The notes: a model not told the origin generated them from the sequence alone. Counted from the stretch's first letter, positions 36,850-47,600 are shown. The stretch: 64,000 bases of DNA from Lunularia cruciata (GCA_948567375.1 OX419761.1:17956243-18020242); one strand, 5' to 3'. Program-made: numbers and translations.

Positions 36850-38280
36850 GAAGGCGCTCTTATATGATACGCTCTAATGCTGCATCCATGTGTCTGATGA
36901 TAGGTCTAGAACTCAAAATGGTATTGTATCTCCAAAGACTATCCCACTTCCCATCATGCATAGGAGGGTCTTGAAAGGCCAAGACTAGACCATTATAGGG
37001 ATCCAGACTATACTCCAATAGATGACCAAAGTCCACCCATCTACAAGAAACCTAATAATAGATCCTATATGTCACATAAATTTATCTAGGGGAATTATCA
37101 AGTGGTCACATGAGAAAAGATGTGAATTTGCTACTCAAGTATAAAAGGGAGTAAAAAATGGAGGATAAATAACATCATGCTTATGGTTCCTATAATAAGG
37201 TAGGAATAGACTATCCATTATCACTATATTGCACAAAGCTGAACCCGTAGTGATATATGCACGATAAGGTCTAACAATATAGTCTCAATATTGATCCAAG
37301 TATTTGTCTATATCATCAAATATCCCCATGAGGTGTGCACCAATGTATACATCCTTGGGTAAGAAACCATGGTTCCTCATGTCCCTCAACAAATGCTTGC
37401 AATCTGATCTTGTGTTGTTTGTCCAAATGAGTACCTCACAATGCATCACACAATACTACATGAACTCCCTAATATAACTCCTAAGATACAAGATATATCT
37501 AGAATTACTCTTTACCCTAAATGGGACCCATCCACCCCTCTCCACCAACCTAGACCATTGGCCCAAGAGACTACTACTATCCCACATGATATCTACAAAA
37601 TATCCAATATCCAAAATTTTAATCTTCCTCCACCATTCATGAGCATAAACCAAGCAAGGAATAAACTCTCCCATCTCACTCATCCTTTATCATAATGTAG
37701 ATAATTTAGTAACCTCAAACCATCAAATCATCTCTCTTTCCCATCTCTCACTAACATCAAATACAAACCTTCTTTCTCAATCTGCTCTTGGTCTCTCCTC
37801 TCTAACTCCCTCTCCATCTCCCTCTCCTCTAAGTGTCCCAAAGACTGCTCCCTCTCCTCCAAGTCTCTTGCCAAATGCTCTCTCTCTCTAGAGTCTACCA
37901 CTCTAGTAGTGGCATCCAAAATTGCATCTATATCCCACTCCCTCCACACTCTAATACTATGGGTAGGGGTGGTGGTAACTCAAGTAAGAGTAAGGGTAAT
38001 TCTTGAGGAATCCTCTCCTTGTACTAAGAATAACTCTTTAGATGTCAATGTAATATCCTCTCTATCCAATACATGGGCTCAGCCTCATGCTCCCAAGACA
38101 CTCTCTCCCTAGCTTCCTAAATGCTTTCTCCAAGTCTCTTGCTTTGTCCTTGCTCAAATACAAATGATGAAGAAGGAAGCTCATCCAAGGGTGACCTCTA
38201 AGGAGGAGGTAAGGTAGAGTCTTTCTACAAGAGTAATGCAAAAGACTTCTTGCTTCTTCACCCTCTCTAGGTAACATCAC
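36850..38280 (-). pseudogene. Unidentified minus-strand ORF relic
   Basis: On the minus strand, open segments at 38280-38062 (72 codons), 37949-37728 (73 codons, Arg/Glu-rich: LARDLEEREQSLGHLEERE) and 37683-37456 (75 codons) follow each other; the last continues past a TAG for over 100 codons (NNTRSDCKHLLRDMRNHGF, DVYIGAHLMGIFDDIDKYL) to about 37140. The downstream continuation past in-frame stops shows decay of a once long coding region. I do not recognise it, and a transposon origin is likely. Confidence 0.45.
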
Positions 38281-38924
38281 ATGCAGAGGAAAATCTTCCT
38301 CTCATGCATGCACCAAAATCTCCTATACATATACATAGCTTGATAAGGGTACAATATACATTCATAAAACTCAATAAAGCATGGTGATTCCAAGGCAATA
38401 CTCCATAATATCATTTATTCATAATGTAAATAGTGTAGATTGTACATGGAGAAAGATAAAATGGAGTGTTTCTAAGAAACATCCCTACTAATTAACTCTA
38501 ACTCACCTTCCTTGTCCTGACTCTGACTCTCATCCTCTGCTCCCTGATTGTGAATATATGTCCCATCTCAAACTATGGTGTCATAGTTAACCTCTCCCTC
38601 ATCTATAAATCCACTCCCCATGAATACATGAGTGAGAAACTAACCCACACATTTCACCTCGTATCTCCATCCATCTCATTGACAAATGAGATGGATGTTA
38701 TCTTTGCACTAATTGCTTGGAGCATGAGTTTTTCCAAATCATAATCCTATTCTACTTGTTGCAAGTGTATCCTAGACCTCTCTACCTTCCACTTCACCAT
38801 AAGTGCAAGATACCCATGCACCACCTTTGGTTGACATGCAGAGACAAGTAGAGCAACAATCATACAAAAAATGGCCTCCATGCAAGGTAAATGTATGGTT
38901 GTGCCAAGGGTTTAGTGGTATGAT
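38281..38924. other. Spacer left of element B
   Basis: No gene recognised. It continues on the far side of element B after 44614, as shown by the target duplication. Confidence 0.4.
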
Positions 38925-39399
38925 TGTAACAATATGGAGTTTAGCGACGAGGTCAGTCAGGCTCACGAAGTAGCACATAAGACAAATTAGCCTAGAATAT
39001 TCCGGAAGTATCTAGGAAGCTTCTTGGGAAGCTTCCCGGTTAGCTTAGCTTGCACCTTAAATAAGTAGCTTCTAGAAGGAAGCTTCTAGAAGCTTTTGAC
39101 TAGCTTATCTTGCACGCCAAGTAGGCGGCTTCTAGAAGGAAGCTTCTTGAGAAGCTTCCTAGTTAACTTGGCTTGCACTCTAAGAAAGCGGCTTGAAGAA
39201 GCTTCTTGAGAAGCTTCTCAAGGGCCTTGTGTGCTACCTATAAATACCAAAGCCAAGGCTCATGCTAGGCATTCGGACCCGCCTAGGCCGGCGCTCCTCT
39301 GGCTGGACCTCGCCGGTGTCGCCTAGTTTTCCCTCATTTCAAGTGTCCCAATGTGAGTTTCCATTCTCCTATTTCTCTCCTTGGTTTCGGTCTTTTACA
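38925..39399 (+). repeat. 5' LTR of element B
   Basis: 475 bp, TGTAACAATA...TCTTTTACA. U3 holds three units of about 60 bp (cttgcac at 39049, 39109, 39172) rich in GAAGCTTC. TATA box TATAAATA lies at 39239-39246. A GC-rich 48-bp block (about 39279-39326) downstream of the TATA box is absent from the other LTR. Confidence 0.95.
39016..39217 (+). promoter_or_regulatory. Array of heat-shock-element-like motifs, 5' LTR of element B
   Basis: Seven copies of GAAGCTTC (inverted nGAAn/nTTCn modules) lie within 202 bp, several joined in phase with TTCTAGAA. The strongest, 39079-39096, reads GAAgcTTCtaGAAgcTTt, three perfect modules plus one with a mismatch. The array ends about 20 bp upstream of the TATA box. 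Heat-shock factor trimers bind three or more alternating nGAAn modules; the heat-activated Arabidopsis retrotransposon ONSEN uses such elements in its LTR. Heat response here is an inference. Confidence 0.6.
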
Positions 39400-39400
39400 T

Positions 39401-39412
39401 TGGTATCAGAGC
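39401..39412 (+). other. Primer-binding site of element B (initiator tRNA-Met)
   Basis: TGGTATCAGAGC starts one base after the 5' LTR. Confidence 0.95.
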
Positions 39413-39421
39413 AGGAATGGG

Positions 39422-39637
39422 ATGGATGGAATTTATGGACCACCAAATCCACTTCCGCCAAACCATTGGGACTTTCATGTCCAGATATTACCAAAGCATC
39501 ATTTCACACAATTCATCACCTCATGCTTTGGGCAGGATTTTCTACATATGATCACCGTGTCAGAGGAACCCTTGATACTTCCAGTTGTAACTTATGGAGA
39601 ACGGTGGACGTGTTGTATCTATGTGTTAATCAACTAG
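39422..39637 (+). CDS. Leader ORF of element B between primer site and gag
   Basis: An uninterrupted 71-codon ORF starting MDGIYGPP only 9 bp after the primer-binding site and ending 33 bp before the gag start. The C-terminus ILPVVTYGERWTCCIYVL matches that of the element A leader ORF, with shared FH and FG-(E/D)F blocks before it. The N-terminus is proline-rich. No domain known to me. An upstream in-frame ATG in the LTR (39353) exists but lies before the primer site, so the internal ATG is preferred. Confidence 0.6.
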   Translation: MDGIYGPPNPLPPNHWDFHVQILPKHHFTQFITSCFGQDFLHMITVSEEPLILPVVTYGERWTCCIYVLIN

Positions 39638-39670
39638 ATAAATTGAGGGTAGTGGAATAGAGTAGTAGCG

Positions 39671-40560
39671 ATGGCGGCAATACCGGATGTTATCCTTGCA
39701 ATGCAACAACAAATCGAGCATCTTTACTCGATTGTTGGATGAACGAGACCAGCAACGACAAGAACAGATAGACAGAGCACCAGTTTGAGATGGAGAAGAT
39801 CACATTTGATTTCCGAAACCCAAGGTGTTTGAAGGTAAGAATCTTCCAAGCACAGTGGAGAATTTTATGTTTGACTGTGAACGTTACTTTGAAGTCACCA
39901 ATCTTCAAGACGAGCAAAAACAAATTCTCTTGGCTTCTAGCCAGTTGGATAGCATGGCAAAAATTTGGTGGCGATTCCGAATAGAAAGAGCTGAATGAAA
40001 AATTGTTACACCGATTTTGACATGGGCAGAATTCAAGGATGCAATACTTGGTCGATTTCAGACTATAAATGCCACCCGAGCTGCACAAGATAAATTGGCA
40101 GAGTTGAGGCAGATTGGCTCAGTGAGAAGCTACATCACACAATTTCAGAATATCATCATGCAAATTCTAGATATCCAAGAAGGTGAAGTTCTGGATCGAT
40201 TTGTGCAAGGATTGAAGTCACAAACCAAATTGGAGGTGACCATGCAAGAGCCACAGAACGTAGAAGAAGCCATGCAATTGGCTGAGCATTTTGATTCCTT
40301 AGTTGCAACAACTTGGTCTCGACCTCGATCTACACAAAACCTACCAGTACCTCGAGTGGAAGAACCGGTACCAATGGAGATTGATGCTATCCAACAAAGA
40401 CCACTTGGCACAGCAGATAGAGAAAGATTACGACAAAATGGAGGTTGCTTTTATTGTCGCCAAGTTGGATATCGCATTGCTTAATGTCCACTTAGAAATG
40501 GGCGACCTCGACAAGTTGCCCATAGTTTGTGGAATAGAATGATCAAGGAAACAAAGAATC
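39671..40560 (+). pseudogene. Gag of element B
   Basis: The likely start is ATG 39671 (MAAIPDVILAMQQQIEHL). After a stop and frameshifts the core is open at 40017-40484: TWAEFKDAILGRF, LAELRQIGSVRSYITQF, DRFVQGLKSQTKLEV. The zinc knuckle near 40445-40490 reads CFYCRQVGYRIA-stop-C: the histidine is tyrosine (TAT for CAT) and the next glutamine is TAA for CAA, both C-to-T changes. Gag would form the particle that packages element RNA. Confidence 0.88.
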
Positions 40561-40619
40561 CCAGTAGGAGATTTCGAGCCGCTACTAGGAGCTAAATTAG
40601 TTCCAATGGGATTGAAGGC

Positions 40620-40868
40620 TTGACCTATGCAAGTTTGCTTCACTTGCAAGGTACAATATCTAATCGGGGTTGTAGGATTTTGGTTGATTTTGGAAGTTCA
40701 AAGAATTGTATATCTATGCAAGTAGCAAAAGAATTGGGTATTCCTATCAAGCCAGTGATTGGAAGTAGTTTGATGATGGCAGATGGTAGAAAAGGTTCTG
40801 CATTCTGCACCTCGCATCCTGTTACCTTCAAGATTGGGAAGGAGTATTTGGAGTGTATGAGGTTGTAG
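40620..40868 (+). pseudogene. Aspartic protease of element B, active site lost
   Basis: An 82-codon open frame with CRILVDFGSSKNCIS in the position of the D-S/T-G active site, then VAKELGIPI and a flap-like SSLMMADGRKGS. TTT replaces the expected serine codon TCT. A following stop separates it from the linker (ILGLPWLERH) in another frame. Confidence 0.85.
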
Positions 40869-41029
40869 TGGTACCTCTACACTATGATATCATTCTGGGT
40901 CTACCTTGGCTTGAACGTCATAAGGTTCAATTTGATTAGACCCAACGTCAAATTCAAGTACAACACCAAGGTAGGAATTTCCGATTAGGTTGTCTGGCAC
41001 CTCTGAGTAAGACACCTAAGAATAGTCAA

Positions 41030-41209
41030 TCCCAAGATGGGAAGTTTGTTGAGAAGGTAGCCATAGAGCAAATCTAGAAGGGAGATGAGTCCCAAGATGG
41101 GAAGTTTGCCAAGAAAGCAACCATGGAGTAAGCTTGGAAGAGAGATGAGTCCCTAGAAGGGAAGTTTGTTAATGAAGCAGCCATAGAGCAAGCTTTGGAG
41201 GAAGATAAG
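41030..41209 (+). repeat. Three exact-period 60-bp coding units between protease and RT
   Basis: Units start at 41030, 41090 and 41150 and each encodes 20 residues: SQDGKFVEKVAIEQ..., SQDGKFAKKATMEx..., SLEGKFVNEAAIEQ.... The period keeps frame, so the repeat was once translated in the polyprotein. Units 1 and 2 each hold one stop that is readily derived from the matching codon of a sister unit (TAA for CAA; TAG for TGG). Confidence 0.85.
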
Positions 41210-42660
41210 TCTATATTTGCGGTGTGGATCAAGCCAATTGCACAAGAACAATCTGAGGAGGGCCAGGTGCCACATCAAGCAACGATTGATCTGATAGTTC
41301 AGGAGTTTGCAGATGTGTTTCTGGATGATCTACCAAAGGGATTACCCTCTGATCAAGGTATGCCCGTCAAGATCGAGTTATTGCCAAGGAGTACTCCAGT
41401 GAGTAGACCAATCTATTGACTCTCACCAAAGGAGTTGGAGAAGTTGCAAACAACACTTACAGAGTTGTTGGAGAAGGATTTCATACGACATAGTACCTCT
41501 CTGTGGGGAGCACCGGTACTATTTGTTCCAAAGAAGGATGGAGGATTTCGTTTCTGTATTGATTATTGTGGGCTCAATAAGCAAACCGTGAAGAATGCAT
41601 ATCCCTTGCCTCGGATCGATGACCTGCTTGATCAATTAAGTGGAGCACGCTACTTTTCCAAGCTAGATCTTTGTAGCGGCTATTGGCAAATTCCTATTGA
41701 AGGAGAGGACGTGCAAAAGACTACCTTTTGCACAAGGTATGGACATTTTGAGTGGAGAGTTCTACCTTTCGGACTCACTAATGCTCCAACAATCTTCATG
41801 GATCAGATGCATTGGGTGTTGGAGGGACTATTGGATCAGTCCGTGGTAGTGTTCTTAGATGATATCTTAATCTATAGTAGGACAGAGGCAGAACACATGA
41901 ATCATGTGCGAGAAGTCCTAAGACGACTACAACAGTGGAAATTTTACTGCAAGAAGTCAAAGTGTGCTTTTTGGCAGAAGGAGGTTACCTTCTTGGGTCA
42001 TAAGATCTCGTCAGAGGGGATCAAGATGGAAGAAGAGAAGATCAAGGCCATTACTGATTGGCCTACCCCAAAGGATGCTACCAAAGTACAAGCATTCAAT
42101 GGATTGGCTAGTTTTTACCGACGGTTCATCCACTATTATGCTCACGTAGCTGCACCATTGACTGACCTCTTGGGAAAGAACTCTAGCTTCCAATGGACCA
42201 CCAAGCATGAAGAAGCATTCCAAAAGTTAAAGCATATGGTGTCTTCAAGACCCATTCTTCAACCATATGATCCTCAACTACCTTGTGTGGTTGATTTTGT
42301 TGCTTCTAACTTTGCAATGGAGTTGTGTAGCAACAAGAATTTCCAGATGGGCTATATCCTATTGCCTTTGTGTCTTGTCGACTAAATACAACTGAAAGAA
42401 ATTACTCTGCTCAAGATCGGGAACAACTTGCAATGGTATATGCCACCAAGGTATGGAGGCATTATCTCTTGGGGAAACAAGTGATCATGCAAACTGATCA
42501 TAAGCCATTGTTGCAGACCTTACACCTAGAGCACATGAAGAGTCGACATCATCGATGGGAAGAGCAACTCCAATTTTTTGACATCAAACTTGAGTACAAA
42601 CTAGGTTGGTTCCATGTCATCCCTGATGCTCTATCACGACGACCTGATTTGAAGTCTCTT
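41195..42660 (+). pseudogene. Reverse transcriptase and RNase H of element B
   Basis: The frame opens at 41195 (FADVFLDDLPKGLP), is cut by TGA at 41417 (PIY-stop-LSPKEL, an arginine CGA in relatives), then runs 316 codons (41435-42385): [57 protein letters not shown] and the intact catalytic FLDDILIYS. In RNase H the first aspartate block reads VVDFVASNFAM instead of TDAS, so that site is lost; after a frameshift at about 42370 it continues with NYSAQDREQLA, QTDHKPLLQTL and HVIPDALSRRPD. Confidence 0.94.
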
Positions 42661-44109
42661 CCTCTCATTGCGGCAGCAATTACGACGGTGTCAATTGATC
42701 CCAAGATTCATAACGAGTTTCGGTTAGCTCTACAGCAAGATCCCTTCTTCCAATTGGTACATGGTCGGCTAACAACAGGTGACAAGGAGTACAACACCTT
42801 CTCCTTCAAGGAAGGCCTTCTATTCCATGCCGACCAGATCTATGTTCCAGCCAAAGGTGATCTTCGACTTGTGTGCCTTCAAGAAGCCCATGATTTACCC
42901 ATCGCTGGTCACATGGGTGTGGACAAGACCTTGGGTACCCTCCAACGTCAATGGTGGTGGCCCAACATGACACATGATGTTCAAGAATTTGTCCGATCAT
43001 GTGAGAGCTACCAACAAGACCAGCAACCAGAAGCCGAGTGGACTCCTTCAACCGCTTGCCGTTCCATCAGCTCGTTGGGAGCATGTGAGCTTGGATCTCA
43101 TCACATCCTTGCCAAAGACAAAACAAGGACACACCGCCATCGTGGTGTTTGTGGATAAGCTTAGTAAGCAAATCCACTTGGCACCAACTTGTGATACCGT
43201 GGATGCTCCAATCTTAGCGTAAATCTACTTCGACAATGTCTTCAAGCATCATGGAATGCCACACGTACTCATCTCCGATCGTGATCTTTGCTTTACCAAG
43301 AAGTTTTGGCAAGCACTCTTTCAAATACTCGGTACCAAGCTTGCTTTGTCCACGGCCTATCATCCTCAAACTGATGGACAAACCAAACGTGCAAATTGTA
43401 CATTGGAGGATATGTTGCATGCCTTTGTCAATGTCCACCATACCAATTGGGATGAATGTCTTGCCGTTGCCGAATTTGCCTACAATAATTCCAAACATGC
43501 AAGCACCGGATTCTCTCCTTTCTTTCTCAATTTTGGCCAAGATCCACTTGTTCCAGATTCTCTTCTTGCTCCCCCTCCATCTCAGGTTCCTCATACTTCC
43601 ACATTCTTAACCACTATATCCCAATCTCTCCAACAAGCCAAGTCTCACCTCCTTGTTGCTCAAAATTGCCAAAAAAATATGCGGACCACCATCGTCAAGA
43701 TCTCACCTTCAAAGTCGGTGATAAAGTCATGCTATCGTTTAGTAACCTCCCTCTCCCACTTGATACCCAAGTTCGTAAACTTGCCCCTAATTGGATAGGA
43801 CCCTTTGATATCACCCAAATTGTCTCTCCTAATGCTTATCGTCTTGCCTTGCCTTGTCACATGCGTATCCATCTTGTCTTTCATGTTTCCAAGTTGAAAC
43901 CCTTTGTTCCTAACCCCTCTTCCTTTTCTTCTCGAGTCCAACCTCTCCCTCTTCCTATCCCTATCAATGATCATGAGGAGTACGAAGTTGATCATATCCT
44001 TGCGCGTCGCCACATTCAACAAGGCCGTCGCCAACATACGGAGTACAAGGTCCTTTGGAAAGGGTATCCCCTTCATGATGCCACCTGGGAACCTCTTTCT
44101 CACCTCTAG
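42661..44109 (+). pseudogene. Integrase with C-terminal chromodomain, element B
   Basis: Zinc region: HDLPIAGHMGVDKTLG and CESYQQDQ, with the last cysteine replaced by tyrosine. After a frameshift (about 43020) the core reads EHVSLDLITSLPKT, FVDKLSKQIHLAP, stop, HVLISDRDLCF, then TAYHPQTDGQTKRAN, where lysine (AAA) replaces the catalytic glutamate (GAA). FAYNNSKHASTGFSPFFLNF follows. A last frame (43666-44109) has VGDKVMLS, NWIGPFDITQIVSPNAYRL and a complete chromodomain (EEYEVDHILARR, EYKVLWKGYPLHDATWEP) with all three cage aromatics Y, W, Y. Confidence 0.93.
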
Positions 44110-44172
44110 AATGCACAGACGGCCATCCAGGAATTCGAAGCTTCACTGGCGACGAGGACGTCACCAACTAGC

Positions 44173-44184
44173 GGCGGGGGAATA
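44173..44184 (+). other. Polypurine tract of element B
   Basis: ggcgggggaata directly precedes the 3' LTR start TGTAACAATA. Confidence 0.8.
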
Positions 44185-44609
44185 TGTAACAATATGGAGT
44201 TTAGCGACAAGGTCAGTCAGGCTCACGAAGTAGCACATAAGACAAATTAGCCTAGAATATTCCAGAAGTATCTAGGAAGCTTCTTGGGAAGCTTCCCGGT
44301 TAGCTTAGCTTGCACCTTAAGTAAGTAACTTCTAGAAGGAAGCTTCTAGAAGCTTCTAACTAGCTTAGCTTGCATGCCAAGTAGGCGGCTTCTAGAAGGA
44401 AGCTTCTTGAGAAGCTTCCTAGTTAACTTGGCTTGCACTCTAAGAAAGCGGCTTGAGGAAGCTTCTTGAGAAGCTTCTCAAGGGCCTTGTATGCTACTAT
44501 AAATACCAAAGCCAAGGCTCATGCTAGGCATTCGGAGTTTTCCCTCATTCAAGTGTCCCAATGTGAGTTTCCATTCTCCTATTTCTCTCCTCGGTTTCGG
44601 TCTTTTACA
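44185..44609 (+). repeat. 3' LTR of element B
   Basis: 425 bp, same ends as the 5' LTR. TATA box TATAAATA at 44498-44505. It lacks the GC-rich 48-bp block of the 5' LTR. Confidence 0.95.
44276..44477 (+). promoter_or_regulatory. Array of heat-shock-element-like motifs, 3' LTR of element B
   Basis: Eight GAAGCTTC copies in 202 bp. At 44339-44356 four perfect alternating modules, GAAGCTTCTAGAAGCTTC, make a canonical strong heat-shock element. This LTR faces rightward, so it could also drive read-out transcription into the sequence beyond 44609. Confidence 0.62.
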
Positions 44610-47600
44610 ATGATCAAGTATAGGAAACCAATCCTACACCAAGCATAAGGCACATAACTCTTCCTTCCACTCCCAAATGGCAATGCATAGGTAGCTCAGA
44701 GCATGTCAAGAGTCAAGGTGAAGTGCCTTCACTCATTATACCAAATGTGTACTCACATCCCATGTCCTAAAAAATTCTATGCATGAACAAATTTGCATGT
44801 AAAACAAAACAACATCATGAATTTTCAGGTTTTGGACAAATTCCATGAGGGTTTTAATGTGGTTTTGCTAGAGTTGAGTCAAGGAGTTGGTTTTCCTTAT
44901 GGTTTTGTGGTAGGAGTGGGGTTTGCTAGGTTTTTGCAATAGGATTAGGGTTTTTCTAGGGTTTCATGCAACTTTCATTTTGGTTGTGTTTTATAGAAGT
45001 TTCTTTGTTGTTGGCAAGGCTTTTGGGAAATTGTTTCAGGTTTCTATGGAAATTAAGGAAGGTATCTACTAAGTTTTGGTAGCATTTTAGGATATCAATT
45101 TTGGTTTGATGGGGTTGCACAAAAATTGAGAAGGTTTTGGCCGGGTTTTGGAGCAATCAATGAGGTTTTGGTGGAGGTTTTTGTTTGATGAGATTTAGGG
45201 GGCATGGGGTTTCTATGCAAAAACATGAGAAATTATGCAAACCCATATGCCATTTCTTATGTCAATTTACAAATAGAAACTAAAAAAAAAGAACTTATAT
45301 GGGGGCATAGATATTGAAAACCAGTAATCACTTCAATCCAAGGGAATTTAAATCTGATTCTCAAATAGACTCTACTAATTGCAAAACTTGGGTCAACAAA
45401 GCCCACTTGATTAAAGTCATATTATCCACCATTCAACTAGGGTTTTTGATCAACCATATGCACTTCTTGAAGTCTTCCATGTTTGGCATGTCCCATAGTA
45501 TTTGATATATGGTTGCCATTTCCATATGGTAAGAAATCTAGATTGATTAAAATTAGCAAGAGATATCTAAAATCTGTCTATTTGTTTTGAAGCTCTCTTT
45601 TTCTTGCCCTTCTCTCTTCTTGTGATTCTCTCTCCTCCTTTCTTCTTGGGCTCACTCTCTCATTCTCTACTTTCAAAACCTCCATCTCCCTCTACCTCCA
45701 AAACCTCACACTTTCTTTCAACCACCCTTCTTCCAAAAACCTGACCATCTCCTTTGAATGCCCTTCTCTAAACCTTTGGAACCTTTGCTGCCATTCTCTC
45801 TCTCCTTCTATGTTCCTTCTCTTTCAGTGCTTTCCAAAACCTATCTCGTCTTTCCTTACTCTCTTGCCTCTTGAATCCTCTCTTCCCTTCTCTCACGCAA
45901 AACCATTTCTTTGTCTTTTCTCACTTTGTTGCCTTACCTTTCCTCTTTGCTACCCTACCATTACAATTTGGAAATCCCCTATCATAGTCTTCTTCTCCTA
46001 CTCTCAGACCTCTATCCCTTTCCCTACCTCATGAAATATCCAAGACCTTTGTGTATCCTCTAATTCTCTTGGTTTTTGAAAATCCTCCTCCTCCTTATTG
46101 GCTTTTTTTTGTGGGTTCTAGATCTCCATCTCTCAAACAAAACAAGTAACACAGTCTTTAATCCTTCCCAAATCATTAAAAGGGAACACCACTCTTTAAA
46201 TCCTCTCCAATTCATTATAAGGTTAGGTCACCAAGTAACTCATATTAGAAATCTGATTGAAGGGACATGACAAATAGGGAGGAGTTGACTTATCTAGGAA
46301 TTTTATATATAAGACATTAAAAATATGCTTTAAGGGACATTACAACAAGGAGTAGTCGTTTTGATGATGACTCTTCACTCTTGACCTAATATAATACCAA
46401 CACCCTTCCATCTCATGCAACACCCTTCCATGTTCAAGACATTACTATCACCCATCCATGGAGAAAATCAAGAATTTTATTAATCACATGTTACAAATTG
46501 GTATTGCTTTTCAGAGTTAAAATAACCTCCAAGTCTATTGAATGCCAACCATGTATTCATCACATCTTCCCTTCTCTCTTTTCTAATTTGACTATGCATA
46601 TATAGGGAACAAAAGTATTTCATCTACCTTGGTTTCTTCTTCTACTATCTCATCTTCTTCTTCCCACATATCTAGTCTATTAATAAGCAAAATATGCAAA
46701 ATGATACAATTACTAATCAAATGCAAGAGATAGCTATTCCTTTTTGGCTAACTTTTCATTTTTACCCTTAATTCCCATAATGAAACCATATGCTCTTTAA
46801 AACTCCTATGCAATGCTCATTAACTACCCTAGTTTGTGCTAAGCATTTATTGAAATCCATTTTATCTAATGAGTGCTACACTTTAAACAACACCAAGTGG
46901 ATCATGGGAGTATAAATTGAATCACGTAATAAGTATTGGTGATGATCAAATGAGTCATGGTTCCTTGATGGTTCAAATCCCTCCAAAATGGAGATTTCTT
47001 CAAACAAGTCATATCATGGTAAGAACTTGGCATTCTTGTACACAAAGTAACTCATGAACACAAAGTATCCAAAGTTGAAATGACAAAAATAGGAGGAGAA
47101 ATAGGAGTAGCTTTGAATTTTGAAAAAAGAACTTACAACTCGTGAAATGTATAATTTGTCTCATGTCACCACATACCACTTGCACATTGACAGAATAAAC
47201 TTAAACTTAAATTCTCTATAAAATTATTTCCTCCCAAGTAAGTTTCTCTATCAATATTAAGTTGCTAGGCTAAGGGGAATAATGTCCCATCAACTAGTCC
47301 AACTAACTCAAGAAATCATTTCATTGCAAAAACCTTTGAAATTCTCTCTCTTTCTCTCCTTTGTGTTTGGCCATATCACCTCCCTAACCATATAGATAAA
47401 AGTGCAATGATAACTCCCTCCTCTAATTTTTTTGATCTTAAACTAATACTCCAATTTTTTTGGATCTTAAGCTGATACTCCATTCCCACTATGATCAAAT
47501 CTGGCCAGTGCTATTGCAAGTTGAATCAAAATGGGAATCTATTTCTCTTGGTCTTGCTTTCCCAAAACACGTTGTGATCTTGGATGAGTTCCTCTCTCTC

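Larger units (their letters stand above)
38925..44609 (+). mobile_element. Element B: full-length Ty3/gypsy chromovirus with perfect target duplication
   Basis: A 5.7-kb LTR retrotransposon flanked by ATGAT on both sides (38920-38924 and 44610-44614). Order: LTR, primer-binding site, 71-codon leader ORF, gag with zinc knuckle, protease, a 20-residue tandem repeat, reverse transcriptase, RNase H, integrase, chromodomain, purine tract, LTR. The two LTRs differ by about a dozen substitutions plus a 48-bp block present only in the left one, so it is younger than element A. Polyprotein frames are broken at several points and key residues are lost, so it is not autonomous. Confidence 0.96.

Noticed and set aside
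39262..39421. Upstream extension of the element B leader ORF into the 5' LTR
   Set aside because: The extension covers LTR and primer site and is not present in element A; the internal ATG at 39422 gives the conserved MD start.
45810..46034. 74-codon plus-strand frame in C/T-rich DNA
   Set aside because: Composition alone keeps it open; Phe/Leu/Ser/Pro-rich with no motif, and similar pyrimidine tracts nearby give similar frames.
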